From: Epiperipatus broadwayi
Lineage: Eukaryota; Onychophora; Udeonychophora; Euonychophora; Peripatidae
NCBI GenBank assembly: GCA_028023455.1
Contig: JAQFVV010006739.1
Coordinates: forward strand, 126,001-190,000
DNA length: 64,000 bases
Direction: 5' to 3'
Part shown: piece after piece, positions 48,701 to 60,415 of the stretch
How the letters are laid out: each line of letters starts with the position of its first letter
Position numbering within the stretch: the first letter of the stretch is position 1
Program-made: the position numbers and the translations under genes
Notes under the pieces: model-generated
Database searches by the model: none
Seen by the model: the letters and a program-made list of their open reading frames with translations, nothing else
Told to the model about the DNA's origin: nothing

Positions 48701-51700
48701 ATAAAAAAAAAGAAGTCAAGTTTTTATCATCTTAACTTATTAGTAATAATTGATATTTACAACTAAATTAATTCTTATTTTTTCTTATTTCTCTCTATTT
48801 ACATTACAAGGAGTTAGATTAAATGCAGAGCCAGTAATCAGGATCTCTTATGCTAATAATCATGTTTTCCCACTAATTGCAATGATAGGAATGTGTTTAT
48901 TATTTGTATAATTCAGACTCCAATTTGTTCTCCCCTTCTTTCTTTTTTTAAATTTTCTAACTTTTTAATACATATTTATCTTTCTATGTGTATTTTTTTT
49001 TCTAGGGTTAGAATGGTCATATTTATTTATGAGGGGCTGCTAATGAAGAAAATACTTATGTTACAGAAAAGATTAAAATTAAATTACTTAGCCAATATTT
49101 CTACTGAAGGTAATTATCATAGAGATACTTTAGGTTAGGATGAGATAGTAACGGATAAAAATAAGAAAAATGTATGTTTAAAATTAAATGTACATGCAAT
49201 ACTTTAGATATAAGACTTGTTGTTGTTTAGATGTACAATGGCATAATTTATTTTTATCAATGCTACGATAATTTTACATATTATAAATAACATTCTCAAA
49301 ACTGAATATGTTTACTTAATCTCAAAATAAATAAATATTCCTTCTTTTGAAAACATACTGTTTGTTGGAGTTTAAAGTAGTAGTATACTATTGAATTCAA
49401 GAGATACAAATTTTTGGATTGACTTCTATCTCAATTCGGTCCCTTTGTTGCTTGAACATTGCAAGATTTCCAGTAAAGCAAATCACATGATTATTACTAC
49501 ATTTTACACCTGTTAGCATTAAATTCCTCTTTGACTTCGGGTGCAGTAAAAATAAATTATTGCAACACTGAAATTTACACGCATACAAAAATTGCTCCAA
49601 GTTGATACTGAGTGATATTTATAATACCACATTAAAAATCAACAACAACGGGATTAACAAAACTAATTTCAGCTATTTTTCTTCCTTTACATAAAATTTA
49701 TGCAATATCTATTAAATTAGTCGATTATTTCATTATTCAAATTATATCAATGATTACATTCCAAACAGCAATTACAAATAAAAAGCTTAATATTAAATAA
49801 GCAAAAAATTAAATACGACCTCCCCTCCCCATGTCTATCTTAAATTTTAAAGCAAATGAATTCTGTTTTTTATTGAGTAGTTTTCAAACACAACACTGCG
49901 CTGAGTAAAAAGTGTGCATACGCGAGACAATCTGTCTATAGAATCAAGATTATGAATTTTTCAGAAGTCTCTGACCATTTGTAAAATGGTTTCCTTCCTG
50001 TCTCATCTTCTCATTATTGGGTCAAATTTTTAAAGATAACAGTCTCATATTAAATGAAAAGTACAAATCATTAAATATTTAGATGTAATGGCAGGAAAGA
50101 TTAAATACCATATTACTCAAATTTTAAAAAATGATTTGATTTCATAAATAATTTGTACAATTAATCAATTAATTATTGTTGCAAACAGTATTAAATACAT
50201 ATATATGTATATATGTTATATTCGTCCAAAGAGAGATAAAATGAGTGGGCAATACAAGTATTAAAAGACATAATAATGTGATCATAGTAGGATATAATTA
50301 TTTGCTATCATGTAAATACAATTTATTGTATCGCCTCAATTCTTGACTGCGGATTAAATCACTGAATAGCCAGTCTGCCAGTGATCATCTAATGTAATAT
50401 TCCTTAAGAAGTGTCAATAAAATTGAAATATAAATAAGAAAATTGGATTTTTTTTTTTTTTGCTAATTGCAGCATGCCAGAAGTTGTAAATTATTTAAAA
50501 TATTTATTTTTCTTTTTTAATCTAATAATTGCATTCATTCAAACATTGACAGGAGTCATTTATTTATTTATAGAAATTTCATAACTGTTCATTCAATTAA
50601 CACAGTGCTTCTATCAATATAAGATCATAATCAACATTAATCTTAAATTGCTTTCATGAATAATTAATATTTTACAGCAATTTGAGATAAAATTAATATT
50701 GCTTTGCATATTTAACTGAATTGGCAATTGAAATAGTTACTCAATATTGCAAATTTTTAAAAGAATTTAAGATATAGATGACAAAAAAAAATTGCAATCA
50801 AGAATGACTAGGAAACTAACACAATTATCCATTATCAAATAAACAAATAAAATGGAAGTTTATAAACAACAATCCATGATTTTTTAAAAAAAAATTTAAA
50901 CAAAAAACTTATTTAAAAAATTTCATGTAAAACCACCTTTATCCTGGATAGCAAGGGCAATTGGTGACCCAAACCTTGCATAAAAAATAAGCAATCACAA
51001 TGAGTTCCAATAGGAAAAAAAATAATTCATTACTTTAAATTCAAAATATATAAAAATTCAATTAAAAAAATTAAGCTTAAATTGGGAAAAGTGTTAATTA
51101 TTAAATAAACATTTTAGTAAGCTTATTATTAAAAAAGTTATTAATCTGCAGGTATAAAAATATTTTGCTACCTATAATTAAAAAAATAAAATATTTTTTT
51201 TTAATTAATGGTCTATCATTTTGTTTTTTATGTAGTGAGAGAATAAGTCTTGATTGATAATTTGTTAAATTAAAGCATAAAGGAAAAAAAACTAACAATT
51301 GTACATTTCAAAATGTAAAAAAATAATATATATTTGAAAAATTATTTTTGAAGCAGTTTATGTTCTGTTATCATTTTTGTAATATCTAATCAATAAAACA
51401 TAGATCTTTACTTGCACAGTTGTTAATTTTTAAAAAAAAAAACAATACAAATTTATTTACTTTACATAAAGCAGTGAAATTAAAGAAAAATTTGATAAAA
51501 CATGTAGAAATGTAATTTACAGTTCTTTCTAGAATTTTAATAATGTAAATGATTAAATCTTTTTTGCCAATATTGTAAAGGTGTTTTTTAATACTGTATT
51601 TATGATAAAGCATCCATTTTTAAGAAACAAATTCCAAGAACATTGACTTAAATTGATCAAATAAATAACATTTTAAACTTATGTTTAGTAATCTTTGATT

Positions 51701-52589
51701 ATATGAAATTGATTATTAACTGCATAATGCACAAAATCATTTTTTCTGCCTTTTTTCTCAAAATAACTTCCAATTATGATTAATATATTTTTGCCACAAG
51801 TTAAAATAATGTTCATAAAAATTTTAATGTATAAAATTGATTGAATGAATATATTCTACCTAATGTGCACATTTTAAAATTTAATACTGCAGTTTGTTAT
51901 ATACGATCAAAATATGTTTTTGATTACTTATTGTACTGAATGATATTGGCATTTTTTTGTTTTTATAGTATTTAAGAATAAAAAATTTTACTATGTGTAT
52001 GCCATAAATGAAAGCACTGACTGTCTTATAAAGATACTGGATAAAAATTAAATAAAAAACAATAATTATATTTTAATTGTATAACCAAAACAATATTCTA
52101 TATTATATAATGATCAACATTCTGAAAAAAGTTTTGAAATTTTTTTTAAAGATCATTGTAGCAAATAATCAATTGTAAATCAAAATAATGAGTACAAATT
52201 GATGATGATTTCTATAGAAAATCCTCACATAAATATTCATCACCAATTGAGGATGTGTATACCAGTATTTTTTTTATTTATAAATATGTATAAGAATTCA
52301 AATTTTCTTTTTATATTTCAACATATTACTAGTTTTAACAACAAATATTGAACTATTTCTATCAATTAGTTGAATTATTAAATGTTTTTAAAAAAATTCT
52401 AATTTTATTTATATTTTTGCAAATACATTCAATTATTAGAAATAAAACATGAGTTAATATAGCATTCTATACTAACCTGTGTGTTATTACCAATAGTTGA
52501 ATGTGTTTGGAAAAGTATAAATTTTGAATATTTTCTAAAAAAAATATTAATATATAACTACAAATAAAATGCCACTATCATAAAACTTC
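48701..52589. other. A+T-rich intergenic DNA, no convincing gene
   Basis: The minus-strand frame 49397-49600 (67 codons, unusually Cys-rich: QCCNN, VKCSNN, VICF) stands out slightly in composition but has no recognised domain or splice context. Purine runs near 50884-50895. No repeat family recognised. Confidence 0.5.
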
Positions 52590-52665
52590 TGAGAAACTCC
52601 ATTGACCTTGAACTTTTGAATTCATCATTCCACCAACTCTAAACCATTCAGGACAATTGATGGTT
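52590..52665 (-). repeat. tRNA-derived SINE relic, minus strand
   Basis: The minus strand reads AGTTGGTGGAATGATGAATT then AAAAGTTCAAGGTCAATGG, parallel to TAGTAGAATGATAGATTTTG / AAGCTCAAGGTCCAGG at 12.97 kb and to the 39.3 kb relic. Confidence 0.35.
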
Positions 52666-55600
52666 TATGATATTTAAATGAAATGCAACTATTTTCTGTG
52701 TTTTTTCTTTATTATATAAAGGCAGGGGTAAAATATGAAAAATAATAGATAGGATTTTTTTAGCATAGATGAAAAATAATATAAATTAGAGATGAAAAAT
52801 TGGAAAAAACAAAGAGGATTCTTGAAAAACATGATAGAAAGATAAGAAATAAATGATAACATTTGCATGAATCTCTTTATAAAGTCTCTATCTTTGTGTT
52901 TGGGTTTGAGAGTTTCACTGTAGTCAACACAGTATTATTGAGCTTATTATAAATTATTATGACACATATATGAAAAGATGAAATAATTTCTATTTAATTA
53001 CATAAGTCCTGTGCATTTGATAAATAAATTTGATCAGTGAAGTATATTGTAAATAAACTAATAGCAGTCAACATTTGTTATAATAAAATTTTCAATTAAT
53101 TCTTACTGCTTAATCAGCTAAATTTTAAATAACAAGTCATATATTAAATACAAAACAAATATTAAATCAAAACTTTACATGTAAATATATTGTAACAATC
53201 AAAAACAAAACAAAATAAAATAAGATATTAAAAAACAAATATTTTGGGTGAACTAATTTTATGTAGCTAACTTATAGCACAAAAACAAATATATTTTATG
53301 AGTGAATTTTAAATCTAAAACAACACTTATGAAATATGGAGCATGAGAAAAGAGATTTAAAAATCAGTTTCTTCTTCTTTATACAGACTCAGAAATATTT
53401 TTAATTCTTGAATATCATGTAAGCCAGGATATCTAATAATATACACCATGTTAATATCTTTGTTCCATTACATATAAATATATGATGGCTAAAATATAAG
53501 AAATATAAACCCTAAGATGCTACTTTAATTACTACTTCTGCAGAATTAATATTTATAATATATAATTAGATGAATAAATGAATTGAAATGAGAAACAATG
53601 AAAAACAATGAATTTATTTATGTAAATGTAACTAATATAATATAAATAACAATAAACAAATGCATTGATAAATAACTCAATACTTGATATATGCAAAATT
53701 CACAATTCAGCTAATAGATGTTTTCTATTAGTTTCACCAAAAATTAATAAAATAATTGTCTATGTTAAATAAATTGATGTGGGTAAAAATAAAATTTAAT
53801 GCTAAACTTACACATATGGATTCACTTCAATACAGAAATATGCATACTGATTCATATTTTTTAATCATTCATCATTTAGACTACATCTTATGTATATGTT
53901 ATTTGTAAAAAATTTATTTGGGCAGGGATATTGACATAAGCTTTAAAATAATTATTTCTCAAATATTTTTTTAAACATTTACATTGCAAATTAAAATATT
54001 CTCCTGATATCTGTAATCTTATACAATAAATGCAAATAAATTATAAGGATCAAATGTGAAAAAGATTACCTTAAATATACTAAATTTCATAAAATAATTG
54101 TTTATTAATTGATATTGTCTTTATATTGTGATGTCAGGTATAATTCAATGTTAAACTTTTAAAAGTTTTGGTAATAGAAATATGAATACCCCACTTTTAA
54201 AGTCATATATATTATTTAATTTAAAAGTAAAATTAATACTCAGTAATTTTTTAATTAAAATATACATTAATAAAATTAAAATGTAATACATTAATGAAAT
54301 TTTATATTTGTATTATTCTTTTTGGTGAAATCAACTACTTCATTCATTTATAAATCATTACAACAATTTTTTTTTTTTAAAAAAAAAGAAAAAACATCTA
54401 GGATTAGCAAATAACTAAAATAGTTAAAACATTTTTATTCTTAAAGTTCTTTTATTGTGCACATCTTTTTTTTTTACTGTGATTTTTTTGATTCTTCAGG
54501 TCCAATTATCCATAAATTAGTATGCAAATTGCCAGTTAATAAATAGAATGCATATCCAAATTTCCAATTGTTTTCAGTTTATATTAAAGGTTAGATATTT
54601 GTAATCTATTTGAATGAGAGAGAAATAAGTGAAAATTTTTAATTATCCTCCAGTTTTTTATAATTGTAGCAGATGAAGAAAAGGAGGGATTCATCCTCAT
54701 CTCTTGTTGCTGTTGTTAACCCACCATAAGATTGATAAATTTTAAATAAATAAAATATTTAAAATCTCTTACAAGAAAAGAATGATAAAATCCAAATTGA
54801 CTACTAATTTTTTTTCTATCTTCAGTGTTCTTCATTGAATATCAGCAAGTTACATGTGATTTTTTTAAATCGATTTTTGGAACACTAGACAATATTATTT
54901 AAAACAACATTTTTTTTTTTTACATAATATTAAATTTTAAAATAATAATAATTAATTAACCAGATTTATAATTATTATCTTATTAATTACTACTACTGTT
55001 TTGTAATAACTTTATTAATAATGATAATTATTACTACTATAAATATATGAAATTGATGTTATAAATAAATGTATGAAATAATTTGTGTGTGTATGCTTGC
55101 ACTGATATACTATCACATATGCTTACATCTTTTCCACACTCATTCTGATCTTCCTACTGAGGGCTAATGTTGTGCCCTTATATCTTATGCTTGTATAACA
55201 ATATTTGCATTGAGTTTTGCTAAGCTTTTCACTAATCAGATTAATGAACAAATAGAATGATTTTATTAGTGATTTTTGTTTTCTATTATTTTTTTTATTA
55301 TAATTAGTTATTTATTTCAATAATATATTTGATTAAGATTGTCTGTCTCAATATATATATAATCTGAATTTCAAAAATGTATTTTGATTATATTAGTGTG
55401 TAAATCTGTAGATATGTAATAAATTATATTCTAAATAAACTCATGTGTTCTTAATAAAAAAACATATTGCCATAGTATATTTAAGCTTAAATACATTTTC
55501 AGTAGTAAATTTATAATATACTTAAACAATAACATGCATGACCTTTCAAAATAATTTTTGTTCCTGAATTTGGCACTGAGTTGACCTTCCAACGATCATG

Positions 55601-55894
55601 ACTTTATCATTTGAATAATCAAAAATAAATCTTTTCTATTTTTTATTTTAACTATTTATTGGAAGTTTATTATTTGCTATAGTCTTTTAGATTCAGTTGT
55701 GATTAAATTCCAACATGATAATCATAGAAGAAAATGTCTATTAAAGTTTTAGTTTATTGTCAATTTCTTTTAAAATAAAATTTGAGATCAAAATTGAGAT
55801 CCCATAATCTAAATAATATTAATCGCAATAAATTTATATTACACAAGTACTATGAAACTCTATTATGAAAAACATAAAGCTGAATCAATATAAG
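52666..55894. other. A+T-rich intergenic DNA, no gene seen
   Basis: A pyrimidine-rich patch, GCACTGATATACTATCACAT to TCCTACTGAGGGC, lies at 55100-55165 with no recognised identity. Imperfect ATTATTACT microsatellite-like text near 54940-55040. Otherwise featureless. Confidence 0.55.
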
Positions 55895-55901
55895 GTAGTG
55901 A
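55895..55901. repeat. Left copy of the apparent target-site duplication
   Basis: GTAGTGA here recurs at 60592-60598. Gypsy-type integrases normally make 5 bp; the true 5 bp lie somewhere within this 7-bp match, the extra bases being shared by chance with the element ends. Confidence 0.55.
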
Positions 55902-56883
55902 GCTGATATTTTAAGTCAGCTCATATATATATAAGCTCACATATTTATAATTTGGCATAAATATTTTTGAAGTTAAATAGTTTGTAAAATGAAAAAAAGA
56001 ATTAATTAACAAATGGTTTTGATTTAATGGAAAGGGTAAAAAAAAATTTTGAACTTTTATTTTGAGATAAACAAATAAAATTGAATATAATTTATAAAAA
56101 AAAAAAATGTTAAAAGTGTTTAATTAAAAGGGAGAAAAATTCGAGAGATAAAAGGGTGGGGAAAAGAAAACAAAATTAGATTCTTGGTAGTAATTATACT
56201 CTATTGTTGAAACTTTCACAAAGTAAAAATATTTGGTTAGTAATTGCTATTACGCTAATTTAAAAAAAAAAGATAAGAAAGAGTGGAGATAAGATCGCTT
56301 TTAGAGTTAGATCAGTTGACTTGACTTTTAGAGACCAGCAAGGACAATAAAGAAAGCAGCTGTGTTTCGAACAATAAAAATTATTATTATTGAAATTTAA
56401 TTTTGCGGACTCTTGTCAAATGTATAGCGGCTAAAGTTATCACAACCTTCCCCTTTGGGGAATTGACCGCCACTCCATCTGAATGAAGCTATCCAGAGAG
56501 TTATGGAATGGAAGAAATGGATATTGCTAGCTGGACAACCAAAGGAACACTCATGGAATTCGCATATACAAGGACAAAGGCATGACCAATGGAATGTAAA
56601 ACCTATGAAAATCAGACCACTCCGCTCTGATCGATCAGGGTAATTATAAACTTTTAATTAATGAGAACTCTAAGTAAAGCGTAATAGAACTTTATCTTTA
56701 ATTTAATTTTCATTTATTATGTTTATTACGAATGTTTCAACAATAGAGGGGGGGAAATAAATTTGTTTAATATTGCAATCTATTAATGTTAATTTTCGTT
56801 CAATATTTTTTGAAATATTGGAATAACTGTATTTTAAATTATTTAATATCTATTCGATCTAGAGAGTAACAACAGGGTGGGGG

Positions 56884-56890
56884 TATAAAA
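56884..56890 (+). promoter_or_regulatory. LTR TATA box
   Basis: GGGTGGGGGTATAAAAGTGC: a consensus TATAAAA in a G-rich setting, unlike the random AT text nearby, about 840 bp upstream of the gag start. Transcription would be expected to begin about 30 bp downstream, near 56915, inside the LTR (start of R). The identical sequence at 59759-59765 marks the 3' LTR. Confidence 0.65.
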
Positions 56891-57044
56891 GTGCGTCGCC
56901 AAGTAACAGAGAACCTTGGGGCGTTACTCGTTTGTTAGTAGAAAATAAGGGAAGAATTGAAAGTATAAGAAAACGAAAGACACTTATACGTTCATTGTAA
57001 GATTTTTGCAATTTATTTATTTACCAAAGAAAGTGGAGTTTAAA

Positions 57045-57050
57045 AATAAA
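57045..57050 (+). promoter_or_regulatory. Candidate LTR poly-A signal
   Basis: AATAAA about 155 bp after the TATA box; another AATAAA cluster lies at 57380-57390. Which one is used, and so where R ends, cannot be read from sequence alone. Confidence 0.35.
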
Positions 57051-57445
57051 CTTCAGGAAAGATTAAAAATACTATAAGTCGTCTTATATACACGTCTGCT
57101 AGAATTCGCAGTATTAGTGTAGGCGCAAGTAAATCTATGGTAAATATTTGGGAAGCATAATTAGAAAGTAAACAGAGGGAAAATCAGAAATTGTAAGTCA
57201 GTTCTTTCTGGATCGGATAGAATTATAAGGTTATTAATAATAAATAGTAGTAAAAGAAATTAAAAGTTTTTTTGTCCAACGTATTCTTGAATTCTTGAAT
57301 TATTTATAATAATTAGTTAGTGTTCTTAAAGGAAAACCCCTGTGAGATTATAATCAAAGTTTATAATCAGTGAATCGTCGTTCGAAAATAAATAAAGACC
57401 AGGTTTATATAAAGTTACGTGACCAGGTTCCAAGAGAGAAATCCT

Positions 57446-57463
57446 TGGTGGCGCCCTCGATGA
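57446..57463 (+). promoter_or_regulatory. Possible primer-binding site inside the repeat
   Basis: TGGTGGCGCCCTCGATGA begins with TGG, as tRNA-primed binding sites do, and is the only such GC-rich string near the LTR end. However it lies about 75 bp before the inferred LTR end and is present in both LTR copies and the extra 3' unit, which a normal primer site would not be. Directly after TGTCACA the leader is GAGGAGTGAGGGG, which has no TGG. Self-priming or a different LTR boundary are alternatives. Confidence 0.3.
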
Positions 57464-57540
57464 TGATTCTAATAACTAAAATTCAGTTAGTAGGGGAAGA
57501 AAGAAAGATGTCGTGTCACAGAGGAGTGAGGGGGGGAAAG

Positions 57541-57724
57541 TTAGAAAATAGCGCTTCCAACGTATGGGGCTCGTTAACAAGAGAAACGCCCAGAGATTAG
57601 AGTTAAAAGAGAGAGTAAATTTTTTAGTAAGGGGGTGGATTTCAGATGGTGGTGGTACATCAGTATTCTCGTAGGGAAGGTTATGAGTTCGAATATAAAA
57701 TTAAATAAAACAAAAGAATAAAAT
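57541..57724 (+). other. Gag leader with tRNA-like stretch
   Basis: This is the only untranslated sequence unique to the interior. Within it, GATGGTGGTGGTACATCAG (57646 onward) and GGTTATGAGTTCGAAT (57679-57694) have the order of a tRNA D-arm and B box/T-arm. It could be a packaging or priming structure, a captured tRNA-SINE fragment, or chance. Confidence 0.4.
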
Positions 57725-58735
57725 ATGAGTGAGGACGAAAGTAGCATGGAAAGCCCAGTGGTAACATTTAAAAACTCCGAGCGGTGTCAGTTGCAAGAAA
57801 TATTGAAAGCTATCGCTGAGCTCAAAGAAATTGTAATGGAAGACCGTAAAGAAATAAAAGAAATGAAAGGCATGATACAAGAATTGAGGAAAGATGTGAA
57901 TGAATTAAAAGAGAGGGAAAAGAATAGGAACAATGAAAACAAGAGGGAAGTCATAGACCCAGAGGACCATAAAGTCAGTAAAGAGAAAGAAAAGGTAGAA
58001 AACGAAGAGACAGAGCAGTTTACAGGGGAAACTAAAGAAATCCTGAACAAGAAGGCTATACAAATAAACCGAGAGATAGAGGTAATAAAAAAAAAGCTCA
58101 ACGAATCTGGAGAAGAGTTCGATAGGGTCACGTTGGCGAAATTTATACACATAAAAACATTTAAAGGGGAAAGGGAGGAAAGCCCCTTTGACTACCTGGA
58201 CAGTCTAGATGATTTTTTCTACGTCCATAGGTCGAAAGAAAAAGAGAAGATCATAATAGCAACGAGCCATTTGAGTGGTGCCACTAGGGAATGGTGGAAG
58301 GCGGTAAATTACAAACCCCCTACATTCCAAGAATATCGAACTATGATTTTGCGAGGGTTTTGGAGCGTTGAGAAACAAGAAACCATACGCATGAAGATAT
58401 CGCAAGAAAAGTATAAAGCGGACAAAGATGGTACGTACAGTCAGTTTTTTCAACGTCAAGCGGCAAAATTGAGAGCCTTGGAGGCATATCCGATGGATCA
58501 ATTCCAGATAGTGCGAACTATCAGATTTAACCTTCCGTCAAGTGTGCAACGTAAGTTGGCCGAAAACCGTCGGTTATCCATTGAGGAAGCATTAGAAATA
58601 TTACAAGATATAGAATGGGAGGACCAGGGGGTAGGTGGAGAAAGTAAAGTTAGATGGGAGAACTGTAACGAACCCGCGAGTACGAGTAACTATAACCCCA
58701 AGAAAAGTTGGGACAAGTCCCCGCGGGGCAATTAA
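57725..58735 (+). CDS. Gag-like capsid protein of an LTR retrotransposon
   Basis: Intact 336-codon gene; ATG with A at -3 after an A-rich leader, first in-frame ATG of the frame. Gag proteins assemble the particle that packages retrotransposon RNA. Residues 1-21 are acidic; 22-75 form a heptad-rich coiled coil (LKAIAELKEIV…MIQELRKDVNELKERE); 76-135 are highly charged. The gypsy-type Retrotrans_gag capsid domain runs from about 140 to 300, with FKGEREESPFDYLDSLDDFF, the hallmark LSGATREWW (183-191), FQEYRTMILRGFW, a helical QEKYKADKDGTYSQFFQRQA and RFNLP. Only two cysteines (21 and 314), so no CCHC zinc knuckle; the basic KKSWDKSPRGN tail may replace it. No protease or pol follows: the stop at 58735 is 44 bp from the 3' LTR. 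Minus-strand frames here are shadows. Confidence 0.88.
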   Translation: MSEDESSMESPVVTFKNSERCQLQEILKAIAELKEIVMEDRKEIKEMKGMIQELRKDVNELKEREKNRNNENKREVIDPEDHKVSKEKEKVENEETEQFTGETKEILNKKAIQINREIEVIKKKLNESGEEFDRVTLAKFIHIKTFKGEREESPFDYLDSLDDFFYVHRSKEKEKIIIATSHLSGATREWWKAVNYKPPTFQEYRTMILRGFWSVEKQETIRMKISQEKYKADKDGTYSQFFQRQAAKLRALEAYPMDQFQIVRTIRFNLPSSVQRKLAENRRLSIEEALEILQDIEWEDQGVGGESKVRWENCNEPASTSNYNPKKSWDKSPRGN

Positions 58736-58779
58736 AGTTTTTTTTTTATTGTTTTTTTTATAACAAATGGGGCAATGAC
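58736..58779 (+). other. Linker between gag and 3' LTR, with weak polypurine candidate
   Basis: A T-rich run, then ACAAATGGGGCAATGAC abutting the LTR. GGGGCAAT occurs both at the gag end (58725) and here (58770), as if a deletion or junction used this 8-bp match. A normal long polypurine tract is not seen; AAATGGGG is the best candidate plus-strand primer. Confidence 0.4.
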
Positions 58780-60415
58780 TGATATTTTAAGTCAGCTCAT
58801 ATATATATAAGCTCACATATTTATAATTTGGCATAAATATTTTTGAAGTTAAATAGTTTGTAAAATGAAAAAAAGAATTAATTAACAAATGGTTTTGATT
58901 TAATGGAAAGGGTAAAAAAATTTTGAACTTTTATTTTGAGATAAACAAATAAAATTGAATATAATTTATAAAAAAAAAAAAATGTTAAAAGTGTTTAATT
59001 AAAAGGGAGAAAAATTCGAGAGATAAAAGGGTGGGGAAAAGAAAACAAAATTAGATTCTTGGTAGTAATTATACTCTATTGTTGAAACTTTCACAAAGTA
59101 AAAATATTTGGTTAGTAATTGCTATTACGCTAATTTAAAAAAAAAAGATAAGAAAGAGTGGAGATAAGATCGCTTTTAGAGTTAGATCAGTTGACTTGAC
59201 TTTTAGAGACCAGCAAGGACAATAAAGAAAGCAGCTGTGTTTCGAACAATAAAAATTATTATTATTGAAATTTAATTTTGCGGACTCTTGTCAAATGTAT
59301 AGCGGCTAAAGTTATCACAACCTTCCCCTTTGGGGAATTGACCACCACTCCATCTGAATGAAGCTATCCAGAGAGTTATGGAATGGAAGAAATGGATATT
59401 GCTAGCTGGACAATCAAAGGAACACTCATGGAATTCGCATATACAAGGACAAAGGCACGACCAATGGAATGTAAAACCTATGAAAATCAGACCACTCCGC
59501 TCTGATCGATCAGGGTAATTATAAACTTTTAATTAATGAGAACTCTAAGTAAAGCGTAATAGAACTTTATCTTTAATTTAATTTTCATTTATTATGTTTA
59601 TTACGAATGTTTCAACAATAGAGGGGGGAAAATAAATTTGTTTAATATTGCAATCTATTAATGTTAATTTTCGTTCAATATTTTTTGAAATATTGGAATA
59701 ACTGTATTTTAAATTATTTAATATCTATTCGATCTAGAGAGTAACAACAGGGTGGGGGTATAAAAGTGCGTCGCCAAGTAACAGAGAACCTTGGGGCGTT
59801 ACTCGTTTGTTAGTAGAAAATAAGGGAAGAATTGAAAGTATAAGAAAACGAAAGACACTTATACGTTCATTGTAAGATTTTTGCAATTTATTTATTTACC
59901 AAAGAAAGTGGAGTTTAAAAATAAACTTCAGGAAAGATTAAAAATACTATAAGTCGTCTTATATACACGTCTGCTAGAATTCGCAGTATTAGTGTAGGCG
60001 CGAGTAAATCTATGGTAAATATTTGGGAAGCATAATTAGAAAGTAAACAGAGGGAAAATCAGAAATTGTAAGTCAGTTCTTTCTGGATCGGATAGAATTA
60101 TAAGGTTATTAATAATAAATAGTAGTAAAAGAAATTAAAAGTTTTTTTGTCCAACGTATTCTTGAATTCTTGAATTATTTATAATAATTAGTTAGTGTTC
60201 TTAAAGGAAAACCCCTGTGAGATTATAATCAAAGTTTATAATCAGTGAATCGTCGTTCGAAAATAAATAAAGACCAGGTTTATATAAAGTTACGTGACCA
60301 GGTTCCAAGAGAGAAATCCTTGGTGGCGCCCTCGACGACGATTCTAATAACTAAAATTCAGTTAGTAGGGGAAGAAAGAAAGATGTCGTGTCACAGAGGA
60401 GTGAGGGGGGGAAAG
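58780..60415 (+). repeat. 3' long terminal repeat plus leader bases
   Basis: Matches 55904-57540 throughout. Differences I could see are ACCGCC/ACCACC, GACAACC/GACAATC, GGCATG/GGCACG, one G/A in the G-tract before AATAAATTTG, GCGCAAG/GCGCGAG, two in CGATGATG/CGACGACG, and two A-run length changes. It carries the same TATA box (59759-59765). Unusually for a 3' LTR it includes about 20 bases of the post-LTR leader (ending GGGGGGGAAAG at 60415). Confidence 0.85.

Larger units (their letters stand above)
55904..57540 (+). repeat. 5' long terminal repeat plus first leader bases
   Basis: It begins TGATATTTTAAGTCAGC; the LTR proper probably ends at TGTCACA (57520), satisfying TG…CA, with the last 20 bases (AGGAGTGAGGGGGGG-type purine tract) being leader also present in the 3' copy. 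At the left edge AGCTGA…TCAGCT forms a 6-bp inverted pair around TATTTTAAG. A CCCCTTTGGGG hairpin lies near 56452. It is unusually long for a gypsy-type LTR. It contains a TATA box and poly-A signals, so it can supply promoter and 3'-end formation. A 76-codon frame at 57370-57600 spans the LTR end and leader and is unlikely to be a gene. Confidence 0.85.

Noticed and set aside
49397-49600. Cys-rich 67-codon minus-strand frame as a possible zinc-binding exon
   Set aside because: Cysteine spacing does not fit a zinc-finger pattern and no splice signals or second exon were seen.
57370-57600. 76-codon frame at the 5' LTR/leader junction as an accessory protein
   Set aside because: The equivalent frame in the 3' copies is cut differently and gag has its own start downstream; no domain seen.
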